64,000 nt of DNA from Bacillus pumilus. Its GTDB lineage: Bacteria > Bacillota > Bacilli > Bacillales > Bacillaceae. The position numbers and the translations under genes are program-made. The DNA lies in the NCBI RefSeq assembly GCF_024498355.1, contig NZ_CP101833.1, positions 3,205,001 through 3,269,000 on the forward strand. The letters are read 5' to 3'. Numbering within the stretch: the stretch's first letter is position 1; each line of letters starts with the position of its first letter. Under the pieces are notes generated by a model that worked only from the letters and a program-made list of their open reading frames with translations, did no database searches and was not told where the DNA came from. Shown here piece after piece: positions 17,510 to 25,369 of the stretch.

Positions 17510-19309
17510 TTACACCATCTCCTTTTGTTGAAATAGTTGAGATTGTGCCTCGTAAAGCCTTTTGTACTCTCCGTTTAGCGTCATAAGCTCATCATGGTTC
17601 CCCTCTTCGACGAAAGCACCATCTTTCATAACGATAATACGGTCTGCTAAGCGGGCCGCTCCCATACGATGTGTAATAAACAAAACACCTTGATCCTGCG
17701 TATGATCGAATAACTTTCGAATGAGTGAAATCTCCGACAGTGGGTCGAGAGCAGAAGTTGGTTCATCTAAAATGATAAAATCACTCTCTCTAAAAAAGGT
17801 TCTCGCCATCGCAAGCTTTTGCCATTGTCCACCAGACAGTTCATGGCCTTCTTCAAAAAAGCGGCCAAGCTGCGCATCATACGTTTCTTCCATTTGATTG
17901 ATTCTTTTTTCTATACCTGCTTGCCGCGCAGCTAAAATCATTCGCTCTTCCTCATCTATATCGTCGATACGGCCAAACCCAATGTTTTCTTTCACAGTGA
18001 ATTCGTACTTCATAAAATCTTGAAAAAGAACAGACATTCTAGCATGATATGACCTTTTATGAATGGTGGAAATAGACTCACCATTGACTTTCTGCATATT
18101 CGGCTGATCTGGATCGTATAAGCCGGTCAAACATTTGATCAAGGTGGTTTTACCTGATCCGTTATCCCCGACTAATGCTATACGTTCACCTTTATTGATA
18201 TGAAAATGTATATGCTCAATAGCAGGCGTTTTCATATTCGGATAAGTAAAAGAGAGATTTTCTAGTGTGATGGACTGAATATGCTCGATCCTCCGAAGCG
18301 ATGCTGCACTTTCTGACTGTTCATGAATTTCCTCTTCTCTCTTTTGAAAAGTTCTCATTTCATCAACATAAAGACTCGTTTCATATAAACTAGAGAATTC
18401 CCTCGTTAAATCTTGAAAACCACTTTGAATGTTTTGTACAGCTTGCAGCACAGCGACAAACGTCCCCGCCGCGATTTTTTTTTGGAAAATAAGAAAGACA
18501 ATAAAAAGACCGCAGCACACATAGGCAAAGGTCATGAGCAATCCGCCCGCCATCTCCCAGCGGACTTGTCGTTTAAGCAATTTATATTTCTCATCTGCAC
18601 TTTTTACATAATGACCTTTCCATTTTTGAAGAAGATAATTCCCTATTCCATATAAACGTATTTCCTTCAGAGAATCTCTTTGTGCTACAAGATCGGACAC
18701 ATACATTTCTCTTCGATCATTGGCAGTTAACATGCGGTTTAATTGATAACGCGCACCTCCAAAAAAAAGTTCAATCCACAAGACAGGCAGGGTAAACACG
18801 ATCAGAATGACCGCCAAGCCCCAGTGGATACCGACCATGTAAATGAGAAGTGATACAACAGTAATCAACGCGCTCATGATTGTGAAAATACTCCTGACCA
18901 TACTCAGAACGTGCTGATGACTGTTCATCACACGTTGACTTTCATTATAAAAAGACGGGTGTTCAAACGTAATAAACGGAAGCCTTATCGCCTTCTGAAG
19001 CAATTCACCCTTCAAATGCAAACCAATCAGATTTGTCGCTTTCTGCTGACTAAGCTGAAGAATGAACTGAAGCCCATATCCTAAAACCACAATGACCATT
19101 TGCAACCCAAATAACCACAAAACCTTTTGGATGTCTCCTGAAGAAGTCATAAATAAAATAATTTCATTAATCAATGTTTGAATAATCCAGACGCTAGCCA
19201 AGGGCATAAAACCAACGATCACTTGGACCAACAAGGTTAAAAGAAGATAAGAACGACTTCTTTTCCAAGTATAGGAGATTGCATATAAACAATGGTTTAC
19301 TGTACTCAT
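17510..19309 (-). CDS. ABC exporter with fused permease and ATPase
   Basis: A 599-residue half-transporter: TM domain to about residue 300, then the ATPase. Walker A is GDNGSGKTT (about 380), signature ELSGGQWQK (about 490), Walker [14 protein letters not shown] (about 512), switch His ITHRMG. It lacks an N-terminal C39 peptidase domain, so it would not itself remove a double-glycine leader. Start is ATG 19309 behind AAGGTGGAG; the GTG at 19321 falls in that site. First gene of a tight trio with the MauE- and MauD-like genes. Probable exporter of the cysteine-rich peptide. Confidence 0.85.
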   Translation of the reverse strand: MSTVNHCLYAISYTWKRSRSYLLLTLLVQVIVGFMPLASVWIIQTLINEIILFMTSSGDIQKVLWLFGLQMVIVVLGYGLQFILQLSQQKATNLIGLHLKGELLQKAIRLPFITFEHPSFYNESQRVMNSHQHVLSMVRSIFTIMSALITVVSLLIYMVGIHWGLAVILIVFTLPVLWIELFFGGARYQLNRMLTANDRREMYVSDLVAQRDSLKEIRLYGIGNYLLQKWKGHYVKSADEKYKLLKRQVRWEMAGGLLMTFAYVCCGLFIVFLIFQKKIAAGTFVAVLQAVQNIQSGFQDLTREFSSLYETSLYVDEMRTFQKREEEIHEQSESAASLRRIEHIQSITLENLSFTYPNMKTPAIEHIHFHINKGERIALVGDNGSGKTTLIKCLTGLYDPDQPNMQKVNGESISTIHKRSYHARMSVLFQDFMKYEFTVKENIGFGRIDDIDEEERMILAARQAGIEKRINQMEETYDAQLGRFFEEGHELSGGQWQKLAMARTFFRESDFIILDEPTSALDPLSEISLIRKLFDHTQDQGVLFITHRMGAARLADRIIVMKDGAFVEEGNHDELMTLNGEYKRLYEAQSQLFQQKEMV

Positions 19310-19407
19310 CAAATGCTCCACCTTACACCATTTAGTATAATTGACATATTTTTGATAATTGTATTATGATAGCTTTGCGTAACTTCACTCTGAGAGGACG
19401 ATATACG

Positions 19408-19917
19408 ATGAATTCAATCTTACTTTTACAGCTCACTCTTATTCTTTGCAGTCTTTTATTAACTGTCGGAGTCATCACTTATTTAAAACATCAGATGAAG
19501 CTGATCATCTTACCTATTCAACATGTTGGACAAAAACTTGTGCATCCGCTTCTCGAACAACCATCACCCATTCATATGAATGATCTGCTGCAAACAAATC
19601 AAATGCAGCAATTACTTATTTTCACTGACACAGCATGTCCGCACTGCATCCCGTCACTTGAACAATTCCTAGAAACGAAAGAACAGCGTAAATTAAACGT
19701 CTCATTTAGTATCTTGTTAAAGAATGGGCAAGAAAAGGATCAAGAATTATATCGTGATAACCAAACCAACATGCGAATTATCCCGGTAGATGAGCAATTG
19801 ATAGAGGCATTCCAGATTCAAGAGTTTCCATATTACATCATGGTAGAAGACGATGAAACAATCTCATATGCGGCACCTTTTCCGGATGGTCTTTATTCAA
19901 GGTTGCCTGCAAAATAA
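19408..19917 (+). CDS. Membrane-anchored thioredoxin-like protein (CPHC)
   Basis: A 169-residue protein with an N-terminal TM helix (about 5-26) and a thioredoxin-like domain. The redox site is Cys77-Pro-His-Cys80, a DsbA-like dipeptide that usually marks an oxidising enzyme. A cis-proline segment EFPYYI is near 143. Start ATG 19408 follows GAGAGGACG. It is divergent from the ABC exporter and convergent with the 133-aa gene, sitting in the middle of the peptide cluster. It is a second redox protein in addition to the MauD-like one, which supports a disulfide-rich product. Confidence 0.8.
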   Translation: MNSILLLQLTLILCSLLLTVGVITYLKHQMKLIILPIQHVGQKLVHPLLEQPSPIHMNDLLQTNQMQQLLIFTDTACPHCIPSLEQFLETKEQRKLNVSFSILLKNGQEKDQELYRDNQTNMRIIPVDEQLIEAFQIQEFPYYIMVEDDETISYAAPFPDGLYSRLPAK

Positions 19918-19922
19918 AGATA

Positions 19923-19960
19923 AATGAGGCATGTGAAGAGTATCAAACACACGCCTCATT
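19923..19960. terminator. Bidirectional terminator between convergent genes
   Basis: AATGAGGC..GTG pairs with CAC..GCCTCATT, with A/T-rich flanks on both sides. It lies between the CPHC thioredoxin gene and the 133-aa gene. Confidence 0.7.
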
Positions 19961-19965
19961 ATTTA

Positions 19966-20367
19966 TTATTGTGGATTTGGCTGAACATCCTTATCTTTTT
20001 CCCCTGTAGCGATTTCACTAGCTTCACCTGAAGCTGATGCTTGTTCCTCAGCTTGTTCAAACTCACTGCGAGCTTCATTTGAAATGTCTACTTGATCACC
20101 GTGCTGATTCACAGTAACGGACGAAGAAGACCCCTCTTTTTGAACCTCTTCCTCTAGTTCCTTTAATTTAGAAACATGAAGCTCTAAATCTTTTCCTTGC
20201 TGAACTAAAGTCAGTTGTTGAAATAATGCCTTTCTCTCTTCTGGAGAATGGTCGCCTTGAACAATTTGCGCAGCTTGGGTTAAAAAAGAATTTGATGTCT
20301 GGCCCGCTTGACGACTGTTCGACGTCTGCATAGCATCTGTTAAGAATGAAATTGAAGATATGCTCAT
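19966..20367 (-). CDS. Unrecognised soluble 133-aa protein in the peptide cluster
   Basis: I do not recognise this protein. It has no cysteine, signal peptide or TM segment. The N-terminal third is rich in S/Q/N, the middle (about 42-80) looks helical or coiled-coil, and the C-terminus is acidic (E/S/G-rich). A segment VDISNEARSEF is reminiscent of the V-D/E-I-S-x-E-A pattern seen in FlgM-like proteins, which is too short to mean homology. It starts 33 nt after the six-Cys peptide gene with its own AGGATGTG site, so both are probably co-transcribed from the promoter at 20635-20663. It could be a chaperone, an escort or an immunity factor. Confidence 0.65.
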   Translation of the reverse strand: MSISSISFLTDAMQTSNSRQAGQTSNSFLTQAAQIVQGDHSPEERKALFQQLTLVQQGKDLELHVSKLKELEEEVQKEGSSSSVTVNQHGDQVDISNEARSEFEQAEEQASASGEASEIATGEKDKDVQPNPQ

Positions 20368-20400
20368 GCGTTCACATCCTATTAAATAAGATACCTAGAT

Positions 20401-20595
20401 TTAGCAGCCGCATCTAACGCGTTCTTGGCTAGTACAAATCTCACCTGTGTCACGATCCACGTAGTAACGGAAAGTTCCAACACCTTGAAGGAAACAAGTT
20501 GGTGCTGATTTGCAAGAAGTTACTAATTTTTGCAAAATGCATCTAGCAGCTGCAGGTTGAACATTGGTCATTTTGTTTAAAAAACGATCTAACAT
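20401..20595 (-). CDS. Small six-cysteine peptide, putative disulfide-bonded bacteriocin-like product
   Basis: A 64-residue peptide starting at ATG 20595 behind GGAAGGTGG with 7-nt spacing. Cysteines are at 19, 28, 34, 54, 62 and 64, an even number, with a terminal Cys-Gly-Cys. The first 18 residues are Cys-free and form a weakly amphipathic stretch rather than a Sec signal; no double-Gly motif is evident. The Cys-rich part holds a YYVDRDTGE segment. It is first gene of a transcript with the 133-aa gene and near the ABC exporter and three redox proteins. Antimicrobial function is a guess from context; a secreted signal or a structural peptide are alternatives. Confidence 0.75.
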   Translation of the reverse strand: MLDRFLNKMTNVQPAAARCILQKLVTSCKSAPTCFLQGVGTFRYYVDRDTGEICTSQERVRCGC

Positions 20596-20634
20596 ATGAA
20601 TTCCACCTTCCAATTTTTATGGTAATACAACACA

Positions 20635-20663
20635 ATAATAACCAATCTAAAGACAACTAACAA
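20635..20663 (-). promoter_or_regulatory. Sigma-A-like promoter of the six-Cys peptide gene
   Basis: Minus strand: TTGTTA, 17-nt spacer, TATTAT, about 40 nt before the ATG, in very AT-rich DNA. Small palindromes further upstream (AGTAA-ATG-TTACT at 20738-20750; GACA-N5-TGTC at 20713-20725) may be operator sites. Confidence 0.55.
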
Positions 20664-20824
20664 CATATTTTGATATTTTTACTAATTATTTTTAACTACT
20701 ATCCTTATTTATGACATAATTTGTCGTTAAAAATCATAGTAAATGTTACTTTTTTCTTATTTGAAAATAATTTATTTATCCATAAATAGTAAAGTGAAGA
20801 TAGAAACATTTTTAATTGTTCAAC

Positions 20825-20873
20825 ATTCACTCTTCCTAAAGTACTACTTGCTCAAGTATGATAAAGAGTGAAT
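20825..20873. promoter_or_regulatory. Nested palindrome before the 140-aa membrane-protein gene
   Basis: The outer arms ATTCACTCTT/AAGAGTGAAT (10 bp, perfect) enclose inner arms TACTTG/CAAGTA (6 bp). It ends 5 nt before the AAAGGAGTG ribosome site of the gene at 20894. It could be an mRNA leader structure, an attenuator or a two-site operator. The region 20596-20893 otherwise holds only the peptide promoter and small palindromes. Confidence 0.6.
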
Positions 20874-20893
20874 ACATAAAGGAGTGAACACGA

Positions 20894-21316
20894 TTGCAAC
20901 AAACTGAAAAAATCATTCAATCTCTTCATTCAATAGCAAAGTGGGGAAAAGTTGGTAGTATCTTTCTCTATATTTCAGGTGGACTTTCGATCCTTATTGG
21001 GTTTTGGCTTGTTCTTCCTGCTGCCCTTGGCGTTTTCCTCATTATGATGGGGATACATGTACAAAAATCTGTGAAAGCAGCTGAACAATTGATTCAAGCT
21101 CCTGATACTTCTTACGAAGACTTGTTAGAACAATATGCTAAGATGATGAAAATGCAGACACTGTTCGCCATTTCAAGTATTGCCGCAGTCATTCTCTCAT
21201 TCATCGCCATCATTTTGATGCTTGTACTAGGAGGACTAGCCTTTCTCCAAGAGATCCCTAGTGATGTCCAGCAGTACGAAGGTGATTACGAACAAGAACT
21301 CGGTGACTTTTATTAA
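20894..21316 (+). CDS. Small membrane protein, DUF5362-like
   Basis: A 140-residue protein with about three hydrophobic segments (about 21-39, 40-56 and 90-118) and an acidic, tyrosine-containing tail. Start is TTG 20894, 8 nt from GGAGTG. It resembles small Bacillus proteins of the DUF5362 type, whose function is unknown. It is divergent from the six-Cys peptide gene across an AT-rich regulatory region, a position where an immunity or accessory membrane protein would fit; that role is speculative. Confidence 0.7.
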   Translation: MQQTEKIIQSLHSIAKWGKVGSIFLYISGGLSILIGFWLVLPAALGVFLIMMGIHVQKSVKAAEQLIQAPDTSYEDLLEQYAKMMKMQTLFAISSIAAVILSFIAIILMLVLGGLAFLQEIPSDVQQYEGDYEQELGDFY

Positions 21317-21388
21317 AGGATGGGGGTATCAATTAAAATTCGATACCCCTTTGTTTTGTGATTTGGCATTGATCATTTGATACTAAGC

Positions 21389-21417
21389 TTGACAATCAGC
21401 CTTTATCATTTTAAAAT
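21389..21417 (+). promoter_or_regulatory. Sigma-A promoter of the Zur-regulated operon
   Basis: A perfect -35 TTGACA, 17 nt, and a -10 TAAAAT. The Zur box begins 4 nt after the -10. Confidence 0.85.
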
Positions 21418-21420
21418 ACA

Positions 21421-21440
21421 AATCGTAACTATTACGAATT
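21421..21440 (+). promoter_or_regulatory. Zur box 1
   Basis: The core TCGTAACTATTACGA (21423-21437) differs by one base from the Bacillus Zur consensus TCGTAATNATTACGA and keeps its symmetry. It lies over the transcription start, so zinc-loaded Zur would block transcription. Confidence 0.85.
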
Positions 21441-21460
21441 AAAGGAGGATCATATCACTT

Positions 21461-21610
21461 ATGCGTGTGAAAATCACCTTAGCCTGTACTGAAACAGGTG
21501 ACAGAAACTATATCACTACAAAAAATAAACGAACAAATCCAGACCGATTGGAATTAAAAAAATATTCTCCTCGATTAAAGAAATATACCCTTCATAGAGA
21601 AACAAAATAA
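21461..21610 (+). CDS. rpmG: Zinc-independent ribosomal protein L33 (C- form)
   Basis: A 49-residue L33 paralogue starting [17 protein letters not shown], behind AAAGGAGG. The family's four zinc-binding cysteines are reduced to one (Cys9), so this is the C- form that replaces the zinc protein during zinc starvation. The B. subtilis counterpart under Zur control is, as I recall, a pseudogene in strain 168; here the frame is intact. It is the first gene of the Zur operon. Confidence 0.92.
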   Translation: MRVKITLACTETGDRNYITTKNKRTNPDRLELKKYSPRLKKYTLHRETK

Positions 21611-21623
21611 TTTTTTAAGTTTT

Positions 21624-21643
21624 AAATCGTAATGATTACTTTT
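21624..21643 (+). promoter_or_regulatory. Candidate Zur box 2
   Basis: TCGTAATGATTAC (21628-21640) matches 13 of 15 consensus positions; the last GA is TT. It lies between rpmG and the GTPase gene, so the GTPase may have its own Zur-repressed transcription. Confidence 0.65.
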
Positions 21644-21662
21644 AAGTGAGGCGGAAAACAAA

Positions 21663-21698
21663 ATGAGCATTTTCAAAAGGACAGAAACAAATGAATAA
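21663..21698 (+). CDS. Possible 11-aa leader ORF overlapping the GTPase start
   Basis: ATG with an upstream GAGGCGG site and 11 codons to a TAA; it overlaps the first codons of the CobW-type GTPase in another frame. It could couple translation or be chance. Evidence is limited to the ribosome site and the overlap. Confidence 0.3.
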   Translation: MSIFKRTETNE

Positions 21699-22887
21699 AC
21701 GAATACCTGTTACAGTATTAAGCGGCTTTTTAGGAGCGGGAAAAACAACGATATTAAATCATGTTCTTCAAAATCGTAAAGGATTAAAAGTAGCTGTTAT
21801 TGTAAATGACATGAGTGAAATTAATATTGATGCGGAATTAGTCAAGCAAGGCGGCGAGCTCTCTCGATCAGATGAGAAACTTGTTGAACTATCTAATGGT
21901 TGTATTTGCTGCACATTGAGAGAGGATTTATTAATCGAAGTAGAACGCCTTTGTAAGGCTGGTAATATCGATTATATCGTCATTGAGTCAACAGGTATTA
22001 GTGAACCAATCCCTGTCGCTCAAACTTTTTCTTACATCGATGAAGAAATGGGCATAGACTTGACACGCTTTTGCCGGCTAGACACGATGGTAACAGTGGT
22101 AGATGCAAACCGTTTCTGGACTGATTTCCAATCTGGAGAAAGTCTATTAGATCGTAAAGAAGCCGTTTCCGATGATGATGAACGTGAAATTTCCGATTTA
22201 CTCATTGATCAAATTGAATTTTGTGACGTGCTGATTATCAATAAATGTGATCTTGTATCACCATCAGAACTAGATCGACTTGAGCACGTGCTAACCACAC
22301 TTCAACCAGAAGCAACTATCATAAGAACCACAAAAGGTAAAGTACAGCCAAGCGACATTTTGAATACTGGTTTATTCGACTTTGAAAAATCCAGTGCTTC
22401 TGCTGGCTGGATAAAAGAAATCAACGCTGGACATTCTCAGCATACGCCGGAAACAGAAGAATACCAAATCTCATCATTTGTTTATGAAAGAAGACTCCCT
22501 TTTCATACCGGCAGGCTGAATAATTGGTTAGATCAGATGCCTGAGCAGATTGTTCGCGCTAAAGGATTTACATGGCTTGCCACACATAATGATTTAACCA
22601 TTTTAATTTCACAAGCCGGAAAATCCGTGGCAATTGAACCTATTGCATACTGGATTGATGCCTTGTCCGAGCAAGAAAAAGCACGGATTTTAAATCAGGA
22701 ACCAGAGCTTCTTGATGAGTGGGACGCAGAGTTTGGCGATCGACATACTAAACTGGTTTTTATCGGTGTGGACTTACCTAAAGCAGATATCATTCGCACA
22801 CTTGATCAATGCTTACTCACTCCTGAGGAATTTGATCAAGATTGGACAACGTTTGAAGACCCCTTTCAATGGAAAATACACAATTAA
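21691..22887 (+). CDS. COG0523/CobW-family metal-chaperone GTPase (YciC/ZagA-like)
   Basis: A 398-residue GTPase induced by zinc starvation. Walker A is GFLGAGKTT (11-19), the metal site is the CxCC in NGCICCTL near 70-77, and the guanine motif is NKCD near 178. The CobW C-terminal domain follows. Length equals B. subtilis YciC (about 397 aa). The B. subtilis relative is proposed to deliver zinc or keep folate synthesis running when zinc is scarce. The ribosome site AAGGA is 9-10 nt upstream. Sits between Zur-controlled L33 and S14 genes. Confidence 0.9.
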   Translation: MNKRIPVTVLSGFLGAGKTTILNHVLQNRKGLKVAVIVNDMSEINIDAELVKQGGELSRSDEKLVELSNGCICCTLREDLLIEVERLCKAGNIDYIVIESTGISEPIPVAQTFSYIDEEMGIDLTRFCRLDTMVTVVDANRFWTDFQSGESLLDRKEAVSDDDEREISDLLIDQIEFCDVLIINKCDLVSPSELDRLEHVLTTLQPEATIIRTTKGKVQPSDILNTGLFDFEKSSASAGWIKEINAGHSQHTPETEEYQISSFVYERRLPFHTGRLNNWLDQMPEQIVRAKGFTWLATHNDLTILISQAGKSVAIEPIAYWIDALSEQEKARILNQEPELLDEWDAEFGDRHTKLVFIGVDLPKADIIRTLDQCLLTPEEFDQDWTTFEDPFQWKIHN

Positions 22888-22903
22888 ACCAGGAGGGTTT
22901 TAA

Positions 22904-23173
22904 ATGGCAAAGAAATCAAAGATTGCTAAAGAAAAAAAGCGGCAGCAGCTTGTTTTGAAATATGCGGAATTAAGGAAAGAGTTAAAAGAAAAAGGTGACT
23001 TTGAAGCTTTGCAGAAATTACCTAGAGATTCCTCTCCCACTCGCTTAAAAAACCGCTGTGAATTAACGGGCCGTCCTAGAGGTTACTTACGGAAGTTCAA
23101 AATGTCTAGGATTGCTTTTCGTGAGCTTGCTTATAAAGGCCATATCCCAGGAGTGAAAAAATCGAGCTGGTAA
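22904..23173 (+). CDS. rpsN2: Zinc-independent ribosomal protein S14 (RpsN2 type)
   Basis: An 89-residue S14 of the long C- type. It has the S14 core [19 protein letters not shown] but not the CxxC...CxxC zinc ribbon of the short form. Starts 16 nt after the GTPase, behind AGGAGG. Under zinc limitation this form substitutes for zinc-bearing S14 and spares zinc. B. subtilis has the equivalent gene (yhzA/rpsN2) under Zur. It closes the three-gene Zur operon. Confidence 0.93.
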   Translation: MAKKSKIAKEKKRQQLVLKYAELRKELKEKGDFEALQKLPRDSSPTRLKNRCELTGRPRGYLRKFKMSRIAFRELAYKGHIPGVKKSSW

Positions 23174-23286
23174 AGATTGATTCGATGTTATCACAGCTCC
23201 TGTAAAAGTAAAGCAGCGCAGTATGATTGAAAATCTATTTTCCACACTTATCTGACGGTTTTTGAGGCAAAAAATAGCATTTTAAA

Positions 23287-23314
23287 AAACAGCAGAACCC
23301 TCTGCTGTTTTTTT
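23287..23314 (+). terminator. Zur operon terminator
   Basis: AAACAGCAGA pairs with TCTGCTGTTT, followed by TTTT, about 115 nt past rpsN2. An A-tract on the left could let it work for minus-strand transcripts too. Confidence 0.85.
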
Positions 23315-23428
23315 ATGATGATTGCGTTTATATGATGAATCAGCCTGTTTTCAAAAAAAGATTTTCAACAGTGATTATGCCATTTCCTCTTCTTTTCAAA
23401 AATACATGATCATGATACTTTGTTGTCA

Positions 23429-24436
23429 CTACCCACCGATGTATGACATCTCAACTTTTTTCTGATCTTTCTTTTGCTCTCTCTCGGCTGAATATTGATC
23501 ATGTCTATTTGACCATAGCTCCTTCAATATTTTCGTTATATCTTCATCATTTTCTGTCGTACGAATGATCCGTTTCAGATCAAAACCCGAAGATGCAAAG
23601 AGACATGTGAACAATTCACCGCGTGCAGATAGCCTTGCTCTATTACATGATCCACAAAAAGCATCTGAGACAGAAGAAATAATGCCAATCTCTCCTGAAC
23701 CATCTTCGTAAAAAAAGCGATTGGCTACTTCACCCGCATATCGAGGGGGTTCTGGTTTGATAGGATATTTTGAATCAATCAGATCAATTATCTCTTTTTT
23801 CGTCATCACATGCTCTAGATTCCATTTATTTGTATTGCCGACATCCATAAATTCGATAAATCTCAGAATGTGTCCTTCTTTTTTAAAATAGTCTGCCATT
23901 GGTAAGATATCCTGATCATTCACACCTTTTTGGACAACCATATTGATCTTAATAGCAAGTCCAGCCTTTTTTGCAGCCTTAATTCCATCAAACACTTTTT
24001 GGATGGAAATATGCCTTCCATTCATTTGCTTAAAACGTTCGGGATTTAATGAATCCAAACTAATAGTAACTCTCTGAAGACCTGCTTTCTTTAACTTATC
24101 AGCATATAAAGGTAAAAGCGTTCCATTGGTTGTCATAGCGATGTCTTCGATTCCTGGGATTTTTGCGAGCTTTTCTATTAAGATGGACAAATCTTTACGC
24201 ATTAAAGGTTCACCGCCCGTGATGCGTAATTTCACCACACCTAAGTCCTTTGCAAAAAGGGTAGCAAGTCGTTCAATTTCTTCGAAACTAAGCAGCTCTT
24301 CTTTATTCAAAAAAGGAAAATCTGGTCCAAAGATTTCAGCAGGCATACAGTACGTACATCTAAAGTTACAGCGATCGGTTACCGAGATTCTTAAATCGCG
24401 CAATGATCGATGTCTTTTATCCAAAATACTGACCAT
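23429..24436 (-). CDS. moaA: GTP 3',8-cyclase MoaA
   Basis: A 335-residue radical-SAM enzyme, first step of molybdenum cofactor synthesis. The N-terminal [4Fe-4S] site is CNFRCTYC (about 27-34) and the second cluster is FCGSCNRARLSARGELFTC near the C-terminal third. The chain ends in the conserved GG needed for activation. Start is ATG 24436 behind AGGAGG; the longer frame runs into fdhD. It is 10 nt downstream of fdhD, so they form an operon. Confidence 0.95.
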   Translation of the reverse strand: MVSILDKRHRSLRDLRISVTDRCNFRCTYCMPAEIFGPDFPFLNKEELLSFEEIERLATLFAKDLGVVKLRITGGEPLMRKDLSILIEKLAKIPGIEDIAMTTNGTLLPLYADKLKKAGLQRVTISLDSLNPERFKQMNGRHISIQKVFDGIKAAKKAGLAIKINMVVQKGVNDQDILPMADYFKKEGHILRFIEFMDVGNTNKWNLEHVMTKKEIIDLIDSKYPIKPEPPRYAGEVANRFFYEDGSGEIGIISSVSDAFCGSCNRARLSARGELFTCLFASSGFDLKRIIRTTENDEDITKILKELWSNRHDQYSAEREQKKDQKKVEMSYIGG

Positions 24437-24446
24437 ACTTTGCCTC

Positions 24447-25235
24447 CTATTCTGTAATACGCTGGTGATGAGTATAGATATTAAAAGATCCTCCTCTGAC
24501 GAATCCAACTGTCGTGATATTTAATTCTTCTGCCATTTTAAGCGCTAGCTCTGTAGGTGCTGATTTTGATATCACAATAGATACTCCTAGTTTCGCTGCC
24601 TTCAACAGAACTTCCGACGATATCCGGCCGCTAAACACAAGGATTTTATCTCTAAGTGGGATTCGGTGAAGTAAACAATATCCATAGATTTTATCCAAAG
24701 CATTATGTCTTCCTATATCAGTTCTAGTGATGAATAGCTTCTCTGTGTCACACAGTCCAGCATTATGCACACCACCAGTATGTCGAAATAATTGGCTTTC
24801 GTCTTGTAAACACTTCATTAAGTGCATACAGGTTTCAGCAGAAATGTTAATTTGATCAATGGCTGTTTTTGCAGTCTTCACATCTTGGAGAAAATAAAAG
24901 TGTCTCCCTTTCCCACAGCAAGAACCAATCACTCGTTTTGTAAAGTCTGATGAATGAAAACGACTTGAGTGGATTAAATCAACATATGCAAAGCCCATAC
25001 TTTCATCTATTGTAAACCTTTTAATCTCATTTTCAAATCGAATGACTCCTTCTGAAGCTAAAAAGCCGATAACCAATTCTTTCAAATGCTCTGGTGAACA
25101 AACGAGTGTCACAAACTCTTCTCCATTCACCATCACAGTTAAAGGAAATTCTTCTACAACTTCATCTGTTTTGCAGGTAAATTTTCCTTCACGATATTGG
25201 TGTATGACTCGTTTCGTTTTAACAGAAGGATTCAT
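24447..25235 (-). CDS. fdhD: Formate dehydrogenase sulfurtransferase FdhD
   Basis: A 262-residue protein that transfers sulfur to the molybdenum cofactor of formate dehydrogenases. Conserved segments include ETCMHLMKCLQD, FRHTGGVHNAGL, the cofactor-binding DIGRHNALDK and the RISSEVLLKAA motif. The reactive-cysteine segment reads GSCCGKG, with adjacent cysteines instead of the CxxC of E. coli. Operon with moaA; divergent from an OFA-type transporter. The nearby molybdopterin oxidoreductase at 26718 is a likely client. Confidence 0.93.
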   Translation of the reverse strand: MNPSVKTKRVIHQYREGKFTCKTDEVVEEFPLTVMVNGEEFVTLVCSPEHLKELVIGFLASEGVIRFENEIKRFTIDESMGFAYVDLIHSSRFHSSDFTKRVIGSCCGKGRHFYFLQDVKTAKTAIDQINISAETCMHLMKCLQDESQLFRHTGGVHNAGLCDTEKLFITRTDIGRHNALDKIYGYCLLHRIPLRDKILVFSGRISSEVLLKAAKLGVSIVISKSAPTELALKMAEELNITTVGFVRGGSFNIYTHHQRITE

Positions 25236-25369
25236 TGTATGATCTTCCTTTCAACACAAATTTAGTTATATGAACCAATCAAATTGTGATATTATTTTAA
25301 AAAGTCATAAAAATGTAACATATTTCTATCTTATCAAACTTTTTGATTGCTTTATATGGGGGGAACACA

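Noticed and set aside
20401..20595. Six-Cys peptide as a CS-alpha-beta (defensin/laterosporulin-type) bacteriocin
   Set aside because: The terminal CxC fits, but the middle pair is spaced by five residues (CKSAPTC) instead of the CxxxC needed in that fold.
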